Source of the DNA: Lachnospiraceae bacterium UBA4292
Lineage (GTDB): Bacteria > Bacillota > Clostridia > Lachnospirales > Lachnospiraceae
Direction: 5' to 3'
Assembly (NCBI GenBank): GCA_002395865.1
Contig: DGVE01000214.1
Location: 1 to 10,427 of the forward strand
Length of the DNA stretch: 10,427 nucleotides
In this document: positions 1-6,479 of the stretch, piece after piece
Layout of the letters: each line of letters begins with the position of its first letter
Numbering within the stretch: position 1 is the first letter of the stretch
The notes under the pieces: model-generated
Told to the model about the DNA's origin: nothing
The model's database searches: none
The model's input: the letters and a program-made list of their open reading frames with translations, nothing else
Translations under genes and position numbers: made by a program

Positions 1-1034
1 GCGTCGTCCTTCTTCGGCTCCTCCTTCGCCTTGACGAGATCCTTGCGCGCCTTGCTCATGGAATCCGCCGAGTAGGACGAGATGAGGTACGTCCACTTGC
101 CGGTCTTTTCGTTGAACTCCTTCACGGCCTTCTCAAGCGTGGCGTTCTCCGTGGCGTTCGTGCCCACGGGCGCAAACGCCGCCGACACCTTGAAATAGCG
201 GTCGGCGCCGGAGGCGCCGCCCACCTTCGCCGTGTAGCTCTGGCCGTTCTTCAGCGACACCGTGTAGACCGCGCCCGTCGCGAAGCCGAACTCCGCCTCG
301 GGCTTCTTCGGGTCGGCCACGTTGCTGAAGTCGAGGTAGGAGAGCGCGGAGTCGAGCGAATACGTCTTGGAGGTGTCGAGCTCCTCCTTCGGGCCGAGGC
401 CGGCGAGGTCCCACTTGCCGTCCTTGCGGGTGAGGTTGACGGTCTCCTTGCCCTTGGCGTAGGTGACGGCGACGACGTCCGATGCTGTGACGGAGGCGAT
501 GCGCGTATCCGTCCACTTCTTCGGATCGCCGTCGAACGCGTCGAGCGTGTCCTTCACGAGCACCACCTTGTCGCCGAACTGGATGTAGCGTCCGTCGGGA
601 TATCCGCCGCCGCCGAACTGGGCCATCTGGCCGTGCGGCTTGCCGGTGTGGGTGTCGCCGAGGTCGACGGATGCCAGCTCCTTGCCGGCGGCGTCCTTGA
701 GGGCGACCTTGGCGGGCGAGGCGATCGTGCGGCCGTTGGCGACCTGGCCCACCTTGAGCTCCTGAAGCTTGAGCAGGTTCTCGCGGATCTTGGTGACGTC
801 GGCAGGGTAGCCGTAGAGGCTCTCCACCTTCCAGCCGGTTTCGGATGAGGCAAGAACGAGCTTCTTCTCGCCTCCAATCTCCACGCGCGCCACGTCCGTA
901 AGGTCGAACGCGGGCAGCACCTTGTTGCCGACGAGCGATGGCGCCTTGACGCTGCCGCTCTTCGAAGTGTAGTATGCCGCTCCGCCGAGCACTGCGGCGG
1001 CGGCCGCCAGTATAACAAGATTCTTCGTAGTCAT
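1..1034 (-). CDS. DUF4340 domain protein, partial (3' end off the left edge), GC-rich
   Basis: This frame is open for 344 codons, from ATG at 1034 to the window edge. The N-terminus (residues 5-20, rich in Leu/Ile/Val/Ala/Gly) is a single membrane anchor or uncleaved signal. The rest is soluble and repetitive in the DUF4340 manner: repeated beta-rich units with a W-K-V motif near residue 68, a charged D-G-K-W-D unit around residue 207, and a W-T-Y-L-I-S-S-Y unit near residue 318 that resembles the family's C-terminal part. A GGAG Shine-Dalgarno lies about 8 bases upstream, and the start is 15 bases after the stop of the preceding frame. DUF4340 proteins commonly follow GldG-type genes and are thought to be extracytoplasmic accessories of that ABC system; their biochemical role is unknown. 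All eight arginines are CGC, unlike the AGA/AGG-rich genes to the right, so this gene probably belongs to a different genome, perhaps Verrucomicrobiota/Kiritimatiellota. Confidence 0.8.
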   Translation of the reverse strand, partial: MTTKNLVILAAAAAVLGGAAYYTSKSGSVKAPSLVGNKVLPAFDLTDVARVEIGGEKKLVLASSETGWKVESLYGYPADVTKIRENLLKLQELKVGQVANGRTIASPAKVALKDAAGKELASVDLGDTHTGKPHGQMAQFGGGGYPDGRYIQFGDKVVLVKDTLDAFDGDPKKWTDTRIASVTASDVVAVTYAKGKETVNLTRKDGKWDLAGLGPKEELDTSKTYSLDSALSYLDFSNVADPKKPEAEFGFATGAVYTVSLKNGQSYTAKVGGASGADRYFKVSAAFAPVGTNATENATLEKAVKEFNEKTGKWTYLISSYSADSMSKARKDLVKAKEEPKKDD

Positions 1035-1049
1035 TTCAGATACTCCAGA

Positions 1050-1997
1050 TTAGTGCCTGCGGCGCATGAAGCCGCGCAGCAGACCAAGCAGAATCACAAG
1101 CGCGGGCACGAGGCAGATGTTGACAACCTTGAGGGTCAGGCCGAGGCGGTCGATGTCGGCCGTGAGCTCCTTGCGCACGTTCTTGAGCTTGCGGCGCGTG
1201 TCGGCCTGCGTCTTGCGCAGCTTGGCGATCTCCTCCTGCTGCTCCTTCGAGAGCATCACGCCTGTGCTGATGGGTACGAGGGCGGTGTAGACATTGGCCA
1301 CGCCGTCGAGGTAGGACGCCATGGCATTTACACTGTCGATGTAGTCGTTGGTACCGTCAAGATTGAAATAGAAGATCCTGTGGGCCGAATTGCCTGCGAT
1401 ATATACCGAGCCGGTCTTCTGGATGACTTCGTTTTCGTAGGGAGAAACGGCAGGGTGGAGCTCTTCGTCTGTCTCGACCGGAAGACTCTCGTCTATCGTC
1501 TTGCCGTCGATTATGGGAGCGGTCTCCTTCTGGTCTTCGCTTTCAGGTTCCTTCGTTTCGTCGTTTCTCGCGTAGCTTTCGGGAATATCGTCGTTATTGC
1601 CGGCGGGACCTACGATCTGTTCGTCTCCCGCGAAGCCGTAGAGAGATGTCACGCGGTTCTGCGCAGTGAGTATGTTCTCGCGGAAGGGATAGGTATCCGA
1701 GTACCACAGGGAAATGTCCGCGAAGTAGTCACCGTTTAAAAAGCTCTCCATACTGAACTCCGGAAACTTCGCCAGAGAGCGCTTCTCGAGCTCCGAGACA
1801 GCGGGACGCAGGGCCGTTATGAGGCCGAGCACGAAGAGACCGAGCAGGGTGACTGAGAAAAGAGCCAGGGCCACGGCCTTCACGGGCTTCGAGCGAGTAT
1901 CGCTGAGCCTTACATTCATATCGTTCTCGTCGGTATCGACTGAGAGATTTTTAAACTCGCTTATGAGTTTTTCGAGATTTTCGTCGTATTTATCCAT
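1050..1997 (-). CDS. Hybrid frame: DHHW-family N-terminus joined to GldG-like C-terminus
   Basis: The frame is 315 codons with ATG at 1997, 10 bases after the MBOAT stop. An earlier in-frame ATG at 2045 would overlap the MBOAT gene and is less likely. Residues 1-~247 look like the DHHW family of Lachnospiraceae: a short charged N-terminus, one membrane segment (about 37-55), an E-K-R-S-L-A-K-F-P-E-F motif, a W-Y-S-D-T-Y-P-F-R-E motif, an acidic linker (about 130-187), then the V-Y-I-A-G-N segment. DHHW proteins are AlgJ/AlgX-like SGNH-fold partners of MBOAT enzymes in O-acetylation of exported polysaccharides. The expected D-H-H-W motif and catalytic C-terminal half are absent. Instead, residues ~248-315 hold a charged coiled coil (E-Q-Q-E-E-I-A-K-L-R-K), then N-I, a hydrophobic segment and R-R-R-H. 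That is the characteristic end of GldG-type ABC auxiliary proteins. Eight of nine arginines in this tail are CGC. The encoded protein is unlikely to be functional for either role. Confidence 0.7.
   Translation of the reverse strand: MDKYDENLEKLISEFKNLSVDTDENDMNVRLSDTRSKPVKAVALALFSVTLLGLFVLGLITALRPAVSELEKRSLAKFPEFSMESFLNGDYFADISLWYSDTYPFRENILTAQNRVTSLYGFAGDEQIVGPAGNNDDIPESYARNDETKEPESEDQKETAPIIDGKTIDESLPVETDEELHPAVSPYENEVIQKTGSVYIAGNSAHRIFYFNLDGTNDYIDSVNAMASYLDGVANVYTALVPISTGVMLSKEQQEEIAKLRKTQADTRRKLKNVRKELTADIDRLGLTLKVVNICLVPALVILLGLLRGFMRRRH
1240..1265. other. Chimeric junction between two unrelated genomic segments (inferred)
   Basis: On the minus strand the coding sequence is DHHW-like up to about V-P-I-S-T-G-V and GldG-like from about M-L-S-K-E-Q-Q. 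The exact crossover cannot be fixed, because M-L-S plus a few residues could belong to either side. Codon use shifts at the same place: arginine changes from mixed (4 CGC, 3 AGA/AGG, 1 CGT) to almost purely CGC. The frame stays open through the join. Assembly chimera is the likeliest cause; real recombination is possible. Confidence 0.7.
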
Positions 1998-2007
1998 AGT
2001 TTTGTGC

Positions 2008-3435
2008 CTAAAATCTGAAGTACAGGAACGGGTTGTAGCTGTCACCGATGAGCGCCATGACCGAGATGACCAGACAGAAGATGGAAAAGATCATGTTCCA
2101 GATGACCGTAATACTGTCAGCCCTGCCCCTGTTTCGGTAGAAGGAGCTCACCTTGCCGAGACATTTCTTGTATAAGGGCATGCAGGCGATAAAGCTTATG
2201 AAAAGTATGATCACATTGCTTCTGAGAAGCAGATATGTGGCCTTGTCGTAGAGCCTGTTGCCGTTTAATGTGAAGATGCCCTTAAACGCCGTAAGCAGCT
2301 GAGACATGTCCGTAAATCTGAATAACATCCAGCCGATCGCAATTAGAAGCGGCGTGGTGATATGTCCGATGACATGCAGGAGCCTGCCGTCGTGCTTTTC
2401 GAAAATGTATTTTTCTATTACGAGAAGAATAAAATAGTATACGCCCCAGAGCGCGAAATTCAGGCTCGCGCCGTGCCAGAGGCCGGTCAGGAACCAGACG
2501 ATGAACAGATTCAGTATATGGCGGGCGACACTTACGCGGTTGCCACCGAGGGGGATGTAGACATAATCCCTGAAGAAGGTGGAAAGGCTTATGTGCCATC
2601 TGCGCCAGAACTCCGTTACGGAGCGGCTTACGTAGGGATAGTTGAAGTTTTCCGGGAAGTGGAAGCCTGTGGCCAGACCCATACCGATCGCCATGTCCGA
2701 GTACGCCGAGAAATCGAGGTAGATGTAAAGCGTGTAGCAGAACACACCTGCGATGATGGCGGCCGAGGAGGCATGGCCGAGAGTCTGCGCTGCGAGAAAC
2801 TCATCCGCGAGCGATGCGCAGGCATTTGCGAGAACAGCCTTTTTCGCGAGGCCGGTGCAGAACCTCACCATGCCCTTGTACATGCCGTCGATGGTGAGCC
2901 TGCGCCTTACAAGCTCGCGGCTGACGGTGCTGTAGCGGACGATGGGGCCGGCTATACACTGATAGAAGAGTGCAGTGTATAAAAGCAGAGTGAAAAAGCT
3001 TCTGCATACCTTCACTTCACCGCGGTAGACGTCAGCGACATAGCTGATGAGCTGGAAGGTGTAGAAGGATATACCTATGGGAAGGATGATCTGAGGAATG
3101 ACCTCGGGGAAGCCGGTAACGGCCTTTACGCCCGAGAGGATAAATCCCGTGTACTTGAAATAGACAAGTATCGCGAGCACGCTTCCTACAGTTGCTATGA
3201 GAAATGCTTTTTTCTTTCCCTGTCCCTCGCTCCTGCCGATGAGTAATGCGCCGAAATAGCAGATAAGCGCGTCGGCGAGCATCACCAGAATGAATGTTGG
3301 GCCTGCCCACATATAGAAGATGAGGCTGAACACTAAAAGCACGATGTTCTTCATCCCTATCGAGGGCATGCTGTAATAGAATATGAGACAGAGGGGAAGG
3401 AAAAGAAGCACAAAAAACAGGCTTGAAAATACCAT
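2008..3435 (-). CDS. MBOAT family membrane-bound O-acyltransferase (AlgI/DltB-like)
   Basis: This is a complete 475-residue polytopic membrane protein. Membrane segments include about 5-22, 29-43, 46-66, 78-97, 116-133, 148-163, 222-240, 307-320 and 325-341, with more near the C-terminus (about 434-465). The family signature is clear: D-F-S-A-Y-S-D-M at 241-248, E-F-W-R-R-W-H-I-S at 275-283, Y-I-P-L-G-G-N at 293-299, and L-T-G-L-W-H-G-A at 316-323. His321 in the last motif is the conserved residue of the active site. Length and motifs match AlgI-type enzymes, which take an acyl (usually acetyl) group from a cytoplasmic donor and pass it across the membrane for O-acetylation of an exported polysaccharide. 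The gene starts at 3435 behind an A-rich AGGGG Shine-Dalgarno (3441-3446) and has a strong promoter at 3480-3508. It is followed after 10 bases by the DHHW-type frame, its usual partner, so the two form an operon. The acceptor polysaccharide cannot be named from this window. Confidence 0.92.
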   Translation of the reverse strand: MVFSSLFFVLLFLPLCLIFYYSMPSIGMKNIVLLVFSLIFYMWAGPTFILVMLADALICYFGALLIGRSEGQGKKKAFLIATVGSVLAILVYFKYTGFILSGVKAVTGFPEVIPQIILPIGISFYTFQLISYVADVYRGEVKVCRSFFTLLLYTALFYQCIAGPIVRYSTVSRELVRRRLTIDGMYKGMVRFCTGLAKKAVLANACASLADEFLAAQTLGHASSAAIIAGVFCYTLYIYLDFSAYSDMAIGMGLATGFHFPENFNYPYVSRSVTEFWRRWHISLSTFFRDYVYIPLGGNRVSVARHILNLFIVWFLTGLWHGASLNFALWGVYYFILLVIEKYIFEKHDGRLLHVIGHITTPLLIAIGWMLFRFTDMSQLLTAFKGIFTLNGNRLYDKATYLLLRSNVIILFISFIACMPLYKKCLGKVSSFYRNRGRADSITVIWNMIFSIFCLVISVMALIGDSYNPFLYFRF

Positions 3436-3479
3436 ATCGACCCCTTTTTGCCCATTGCCAGGGCATAATAAACAACGAT

Positions 3480-3508
3480 ACTATAGCACTTTCCTATATT
3501 TAATGCAA
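3480..3508 (-). promoter_or_regulatory. Sigma-A-type promoter for the MBOAT/DHHW operon
   Basis: On the minus strand a TTGCAT -35 box (3503-3508) and a TATAGT -10 box (3480-3485) are separated by exactly 17 bases. The predicted start is near 3473, giving a leader of about 38 bases that ends in the Shine-Dalgarno of the MBOAT gene. Confidence 0.7.
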
Positions 3509-3517
3509 GCTTTTTTG

Positions 3518-3578
3518 ATTTTTCGCGGTCCGCACACTGAAAAACTACAAATCCTTACATATTTTTTGTGCGAAAAAT
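3518..3578. repeat. 9-bp inverted repeat between the divergent promoters
   Basis: ATTTTTCGC at 3518-3526 is perfectly complementary to GCGAAAAAT at 3570-3578, with 43 bases between. It sits between the outward-facing promoters at 3480-3508 and 3604-3632, so it could be a pair of regulator half-sites. The A/T-rich arms make chance possible. Confidence 0.3.
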
Positions 3579-3603
3579 GATGCTTTTTATGGATTCAAAG
3601 GGT

Positions 3604-3632
3604 TTGACATACAAATAAAAACAGGATATATT
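3604..3632 (+). promoter_or_regulatory. Sigma-A-type promoter for the GH26-like gene and rsmJ
   Basis: A perfect TTGACA -35 box (3604-3609) and a TATATT -10 box (3627-3632) are separated by 17 bases in an A/T-rich region. Transcription would start near 3639, leaving a leader of about 49 bases before ATG 3688. Confidence 0.78.
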
Positions 3633-3644
3633 TTAAAATAGACA

Positions 3645-3659
3645 AGTATGTACAATACT
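3645..3659. repeat. Short dyad just downstream of the promoter start, possible operator
   Basis: AGTAT (3645-3649) and ATACT (3655-3659) form a perfect 5-bp dyad around GTACA. It begins about 6 bases after the predicted transcription start, a position where a bound repressor would block initiation. No regulator gene for it is visible in the window. Confidence 0.3.
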
Positions 3660-3687
3660 GAGTAAAGGAAAGGTAAAGGCACAAGAC

Positions 3688-5139
3688 ATGAATGAATTAA
3701 AAGCATATAATCTTCACATGGGTCCCGCGATGTGCGCCGTTGACTTGAGTGACGGAAGCGAGAGAGGTCTGTATGTCGATCAGGACTACATACTGCGCAA
3801 GCTCGGAAGACCGCACAGAGCGGTGAATCTTATGTATTGCTATTATCCCCTGGATAAGGGCTGGCCGGGAAGGGCAAGCGTGGTGCACGCGAACCCTGAC
3901 GTAAAGTTCGCGTGGGATTTCCCCTACGACGATTATTTCACATACAAGGGGGGCATCGGCGGCGACTTAAGCGATGAGCCGTTCAAGTTCATGAGGGATG
4001 TAAGAAGGCACGGTCAGGACGTCATACTTACGCTGACAGCCGATCCAAACCTCACTGACGACTACCTTATAGCCGTTGCGAAGGATCTGCGCACCTTCGG
4101 AAGGATGTTCATACGCATCAATCACGAGGCTACCGGCAACTGGTTCTCGTTCACCAAAAGGACCACATACCAGGGCGTGGCTGATTTCTTCGTGCGCTTC
4201 AACAGGATCATCAAGCAGTATGCTCCGAATGTGACCACCATCCTCTGCGCAGGCGGCATCGAGAAGCCCGAGGAGGGAGCTCAGATCGAGATGGAGAGAG
4301 AGTTCACCGAGGCCTTCAAGGCGACGGACATCTGGTCCATCGACAAATACCTCGCGCTTCACTGGGGCTGGCCCTATGATGTGGCCGAAAAGGGCGGAAC
4401 GACCCATGCCCGAAGCGATGTGAAGGAGGTATATGAGTTCACAAGACTTACCTTCGAGAGACTCAAGAAGATAAACGGCGGCGTCGCGAAGCCCATGGTA
4501 ATGAGCGAGCTGAACGCGGACGCGGATGTCACCGGCCCTTACGATCAGGCCGCGATGATGAGGGAATTTGCCGAGCTCGTAAAGAACGATCCCGGTCACT
4601 GGTTCAAGGCGTTCACCATGTATCAGTTCAGGGACGACGGACGCCTGGGCCTCGAGATAACCGATCCCAACAACCAAAACGTCGGTATCGAGCAGCCTCT
4701 TTTGAAGGAGTATAAGGATATCATCCACGAGGATTTCTTCTCACCCGAGATGACGATGCTCGGGGAGGTGAATCTTCCAGTGAAGCTTCGCTGGGGAGGC
4801 TCGGAGGATGCGGAGGGTATCGCGATAGCGCTGCATTTCGAGAAGAACCCGCATTTTGCCGAGGCATATTTCGACGGCGAGCTGGAGAATATGAATCTCA
4901 TGCTCGAGCTCGGCGGGACATGGTTCTACAAGGCTCCCGGAGTGAAATGCATCGACATGATGAGCGCATTCTTCGAGAAGCCCGTAACCGAAGCCTGCGA
5001 CCTCACACTTAAGATATTTGCGCCGCCTGCGTCGGGAGAGAACGATCCCGCGCAGGGCGATGACTGGCAGACCAATTACTACACGACACTTCCCGCGCTT
5101 CCGAGGATCAGACTCGAATTCGAGCCGATCATACCTTAG
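3688..5139 (+). CDS. GH26-like (clan GH-A) glycoside hydrolase, no signal peptide
   Basis: This is a 483-residue protein. Residues ~40-345 look like a TIM-barrel glycosidase. F-I-R-I-N-H-E-A-T-G-N-W-F (141-153) resembles the GH26 acid/base motif R-P-x-H-E-x-N-G-x-W-F, making Glu147 the candidate acid/base. V-M-S-E-L-N (271-276) on a later strand offers Glu274 as the candidate nucleophile. The spacing of 127 residues is compatible with clan GH-A. Residues ~355-483 form a second, probably beta-rich domain of unknown role. GH26 enzymes mostly act on beta-mannans or related beta-glucans, but the exact substrate here is unknown. The N-terminus is polar, with no signal peptide or membrane segment, so the protein is predicted to be cytoplasmic, unlike most GH26 enzymes. 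An AAAGG Shine-Dalgarno lies 8 bases before the ATG. The gene is driven by the promoter at 3604-3632 and is followed after 2 bases by the rRNA methyltransferase gene. The family call rests on motif resemblance only. Confidence 0.65.
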   Translation: MNELKAYNLHMGPAMCAVDLSDGSERGLYVDQDYILRKLGRPHRAVNLMYCYYPLDKGWPGRASVVHANPDVKFAWDFPYDDYFTYKGGIGGDLSDEPFKFMRDVRRHGQDVILTLTADPNLTDDYLIAVAKDLRTFGRMFIRINHEATGNWFSFTKRTTYQGVADFFVRFNRIIKQYAPNVTTILCAGGIEKPEEGAQIEMEREFTEAFKATDIWSIDKYLALHWGWPYDVAEKGGTTHARSDVKEVYEFTRLTFERLKKINGGVAKPMVMSELNADADVTGPYDQAAMMREFAELVKNDPGHWFKAFTMYQFRDDGRLGLEITDPNNQNVGIEQPLLKEYKDIIHEDFFSPEMTMLGEVNLPVKLRWGGSEDAEGIAIALHFEKNPHFAEAYFDGELENMNLMLELGGTWFYKAPGVKCIDMMSAFFEKPVTEACDLTLKIFAPPASGENDPAQGDDWQTNYYTTLPALPRIRLEFEPIIP

Positions 5140-5141
5140 CC

Positions 5142-5792
5142 ATGGGCAAAAAGGAGCTTTTGCGGCATGAGCCGCGCCTTGAGAGGACGGACGAGGGACT
5201 GGTGCTCACGGACGGAGTGCTCAGTATGCGCGGAGACTTCTCTCATATGAAGAGGCGCATCCGCAGGGAGCAGCTGACACACGAGCTTCTCGTAAAGGCA
5301 TGCAGGATAAAAGGCAGAGATGATATCACGATATTCGACGCCACGGCGGGGCTCGGGGAGGATTCCTTCCTGCTCGCGGCCGCGGGCTTTCGCGTGATAA
5401 TGGCGGAGAAGAATCCTGTCATAGCCGCGCTTTTGGAGGACGCGCTGCTGCGTGAATATGAGCCGGAGATAGCGGAAGCGATATCGCGGATGAGGCTCAT
5501 AAAGGGCGATTGCACGCGGATACTGCCGCAGCTTGATGCTGCTCCCGATGTTATCTACCTCGATCCGATGTTTCCCGCAAGGGAGAAGAGCGGACTCATT
5601 AAAAAGAAGTTCCAGCTCCTTCAGGGGCTGGAGACGCCGTGCGATGACGAGGAGGCGCTGCTTGCGGCTGCGCTTGATGCGCATCCCGTAAAGACAGTGG
5701 TTAAAAGGCCGCTGAAGGCGCCATGCCTTTCGGGAAGGGAGCCGGACTACTCTTTTAGGGGAAGTACGATAAGATTTGATGTTTATACTTGA
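5142..5792 (+). CDS. rsmJ: RsmJ-type 16S rRNA (guanine-N2) methyltransferase
   Basis: This is a 216-residue class I (Rossmann-fold) SAM-dependent methyltransferase. SAM-binding motif I is D-A-T-A-G-L-G-E-D-S at 66-75, followed by the acidic end of beta-2 (A-E-K-N at 88-91). The catalytic motif IV reads Y-L-D-P-M-F-P-A-R-E-K-S at 139-150. The K-K-K stretch at 154-156, V-V-K-R-P at 186-190 and the C-terminal S-T-I-R-F-D-V-Y also match RsmJ (YhiQ). In E. coli this enzyme makes m2G1516 in 16S rRNA of the small subunit; the same target is assumed here. E. coli RsmJ is about 250 residues, so this version is slightly short. The start at 5142 is only 2 bases after the preceding stop and has no clear Shine-Dalgarno, which suggests translational coupling to the glycosidase gene. 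A distant clostridial homologue with another rRNA target is the main alternative. Confidence 0.82.
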   Translation: MGKKELLRHEPRLERTDEGLVLTDGVLSMRGDFSHMKRRIRREQLTHELLVKACRIKGRDDITIFDATAGLGEDSFLLAAAGFRVIMAEKNPVIAALLEDALLREYEPEIAEAISRMRLIKGDCTRILPQLDAAPDVIYLDPMFPAREKSGLIKKKFQLLQGLETPCDDEEALLAAALDAHPVKTVVKRPLKAPCLSGREPDYSFRGSTIRFDVYT

Positions 5793-5817
5793 TTGTAAAG
5801 AGAGATGGTGTTATAAT
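5789..5817 (+). promoter_or_regulatory. Promoter for the flavodoxin-fold oxidoreductase gene
   Basis: TTGATT (5789-5794) overlaps the rsmJ stop codon and is 17 bases upstream of a perfect TATAAT (5812-5817). The start would be near 5824, leaving a leader of about 28 bases. The gene can therefore be transcribed independently of rsmJ. Confidence 0.7.
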
Positions 5818-5840
5818 CAAAGGTACAGTGTCGATAATTC

Positions 5841-5846
5841 GGAGGT
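5841..5846 (+). promoter_or_regulatory. Strong Shine-Dalgarno that fixes the start of the oxidoreductase gene
   Basis: GGAGGT lies 5 bases before ATG 5852. An upstream in-frame ATG at 5789 lies within the promoter and in front of the predicted transcription start, so 5852 is the true start. Confidence 0.8.
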
Positions 5847-5851
5847 GTGCT

Positions 5852-6403
5852 ATGATATTATACGTAAACAGCTGCATTAGAAAGCCGTCCAGAACGGATG
5901 AACTTGCCAGAGAGCTTCTTTCGAAGCTTGAGGGAGACATAACTGAGATCAAGCTGACTGAGATGCATCTCAAGTCCATCAGCAACGAGCGCCTTGATAA
6001 AAGGACCGAGCTGGTAAAGGAGGGAAAGTTCGATGATCCCATATTCGATCTCGCGAGACAGTTTGCGGAGGCGGATATCATAGTCATATCGGCTCCCTAC
6101 TGGGATTTCTCCTTCCCTGCCAAGCTCAAGCTCTACATGGAGAATGTGTTCGTTATGGGCATCGTTAGCAAGTACAGCGAGCACGGCGCGCCCGTAGGTC
6201 TGTGCAAGGCGAAGAAGCTCTACTATGTGACCACATCCGGCGGTCCCTACATACCGGATTACAGTTTCGATTACATCACCACTCTGGCGAAGCAGGTGTT
6301 CGGCATCCCCGAGACGCAGCTCATCAAGGCGGAGATGCTCGATGTCGTGGGCTACAACCCCGACAGGATCATGGCCAAGGCCAAGGCTTCCATAGAGATC
6401 TGA
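5852..6403 (+). CDS. NAD(P)H-dependent oxidoreductase, flavodoxin-like fold (Flavodoxin_2 type)
   Basis: This is a 183-residue cytoplasmic protein. Strand 1 (I-L-Y-V-N-S, 2-7) runs into C-I-R-K-P-S-R-T (8-15), the position of the flavin-phosphate loop. I-I-V-I-S-A-P-Y-W-D-F-S-F-P-A-K-L-K (76-93) matches the A-P-M-Y-N-F-x-x-P-x-x-L-K region of AzoR/MdaB-type quinone or azo reductases, and V-T-T-S-G-G-P-Y (126-133) matches their second flavin-binding loop. Family members use FMN or FAD and NAD(P)H to reduce quinones, azo or nitro compounds; the natural substrate here is unknown. The gene is a single-gene unit: promoter at 5789-5817, Shine-Dalgarno at 5841-5846, and terminator 20 bases after the stop. 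No regulator is next to it. Confidence 0.85.
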   Translation: MILYVNSCIRKPSRTDELARELLSKLEGDITEIKLTEMHLKSISNERLDKRTELVKEGKFDDPIFDLARQFAEADIIVISAPYWDFSFPAKLKLYMENVFVMGIVSKYSEHGAPVGLCKAKKLYYVTTSGGPYIPDYSFDYITTLAKQVFGIPETQLIKAEMLDVVGYNPDRIMAKAKASIEI

Positions 6404-6423
6404 CGGATAAATACTGTTATTTC

Positions 6424-6446
6424 AGGCGCCCACCGGGCGCCTTTTT
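6424..6446 (+). terminator. Intrinsic (rho-independent) terminator
   Basis: AGGCGCCC (6424-6431) pairs perfectly with GGGCGCCT (6435-6442) across an ACC loop, and a run of five T (6442-6446) follows. It lies 20 bases after the oxidoreductase stop and separates that transcript from the ABC operon. Confidence 0.93.
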
Positions 6447-6479
6447 ACTGCCACGGACGACTTCGGGATGAAAGGGTTT

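Noticed and set aside
133..1018. Two minus-strand open frames overlapping the left DUF4340 gene
   Set aside because: Both are Arg/Pro/Ser-rich out-of-frame readings of GC-rich DNA. The DUF4340 frame is continuous from 1034 to the edge and has an anchor and a Shine-Dalgarno.
1053..1739. Long open frame on the plus strand opposite the hybrid gene
   Set aside because: It mirrors the codon structure of the minus-strand gene, has no recognisable domain, and sits inside a well-supported frame.
2362..2982. Plus-strand open frame opposite the MBOAT gene
   Set aside because: The minus-strand MBOAT gene is unambiguous; this frame has no family features and is a shadow.
3449..3465. Hairpin TGCCC/GGGCA in the MBOAT leader as a riboswitch or attenuator
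   Set aside because: A 5-bp stem with a 7-base loop in a ~38-base leader is too short for a known riboswitch, and no U-run follows it.
3967..4728. Minus-strand open frame opposite the glycosidase gene
   Set aside because: No ribosome site or domain; the plus-strand frame has the promoter, Shine-Dalgarno and catalytic motifs.
5136..5684. Minus-strand open frame opposite rsmJ
   Set aside because: It is antisense to clear methyltransferase motifs and shows only Arg/Leu-rich sequence typical of a shadow.
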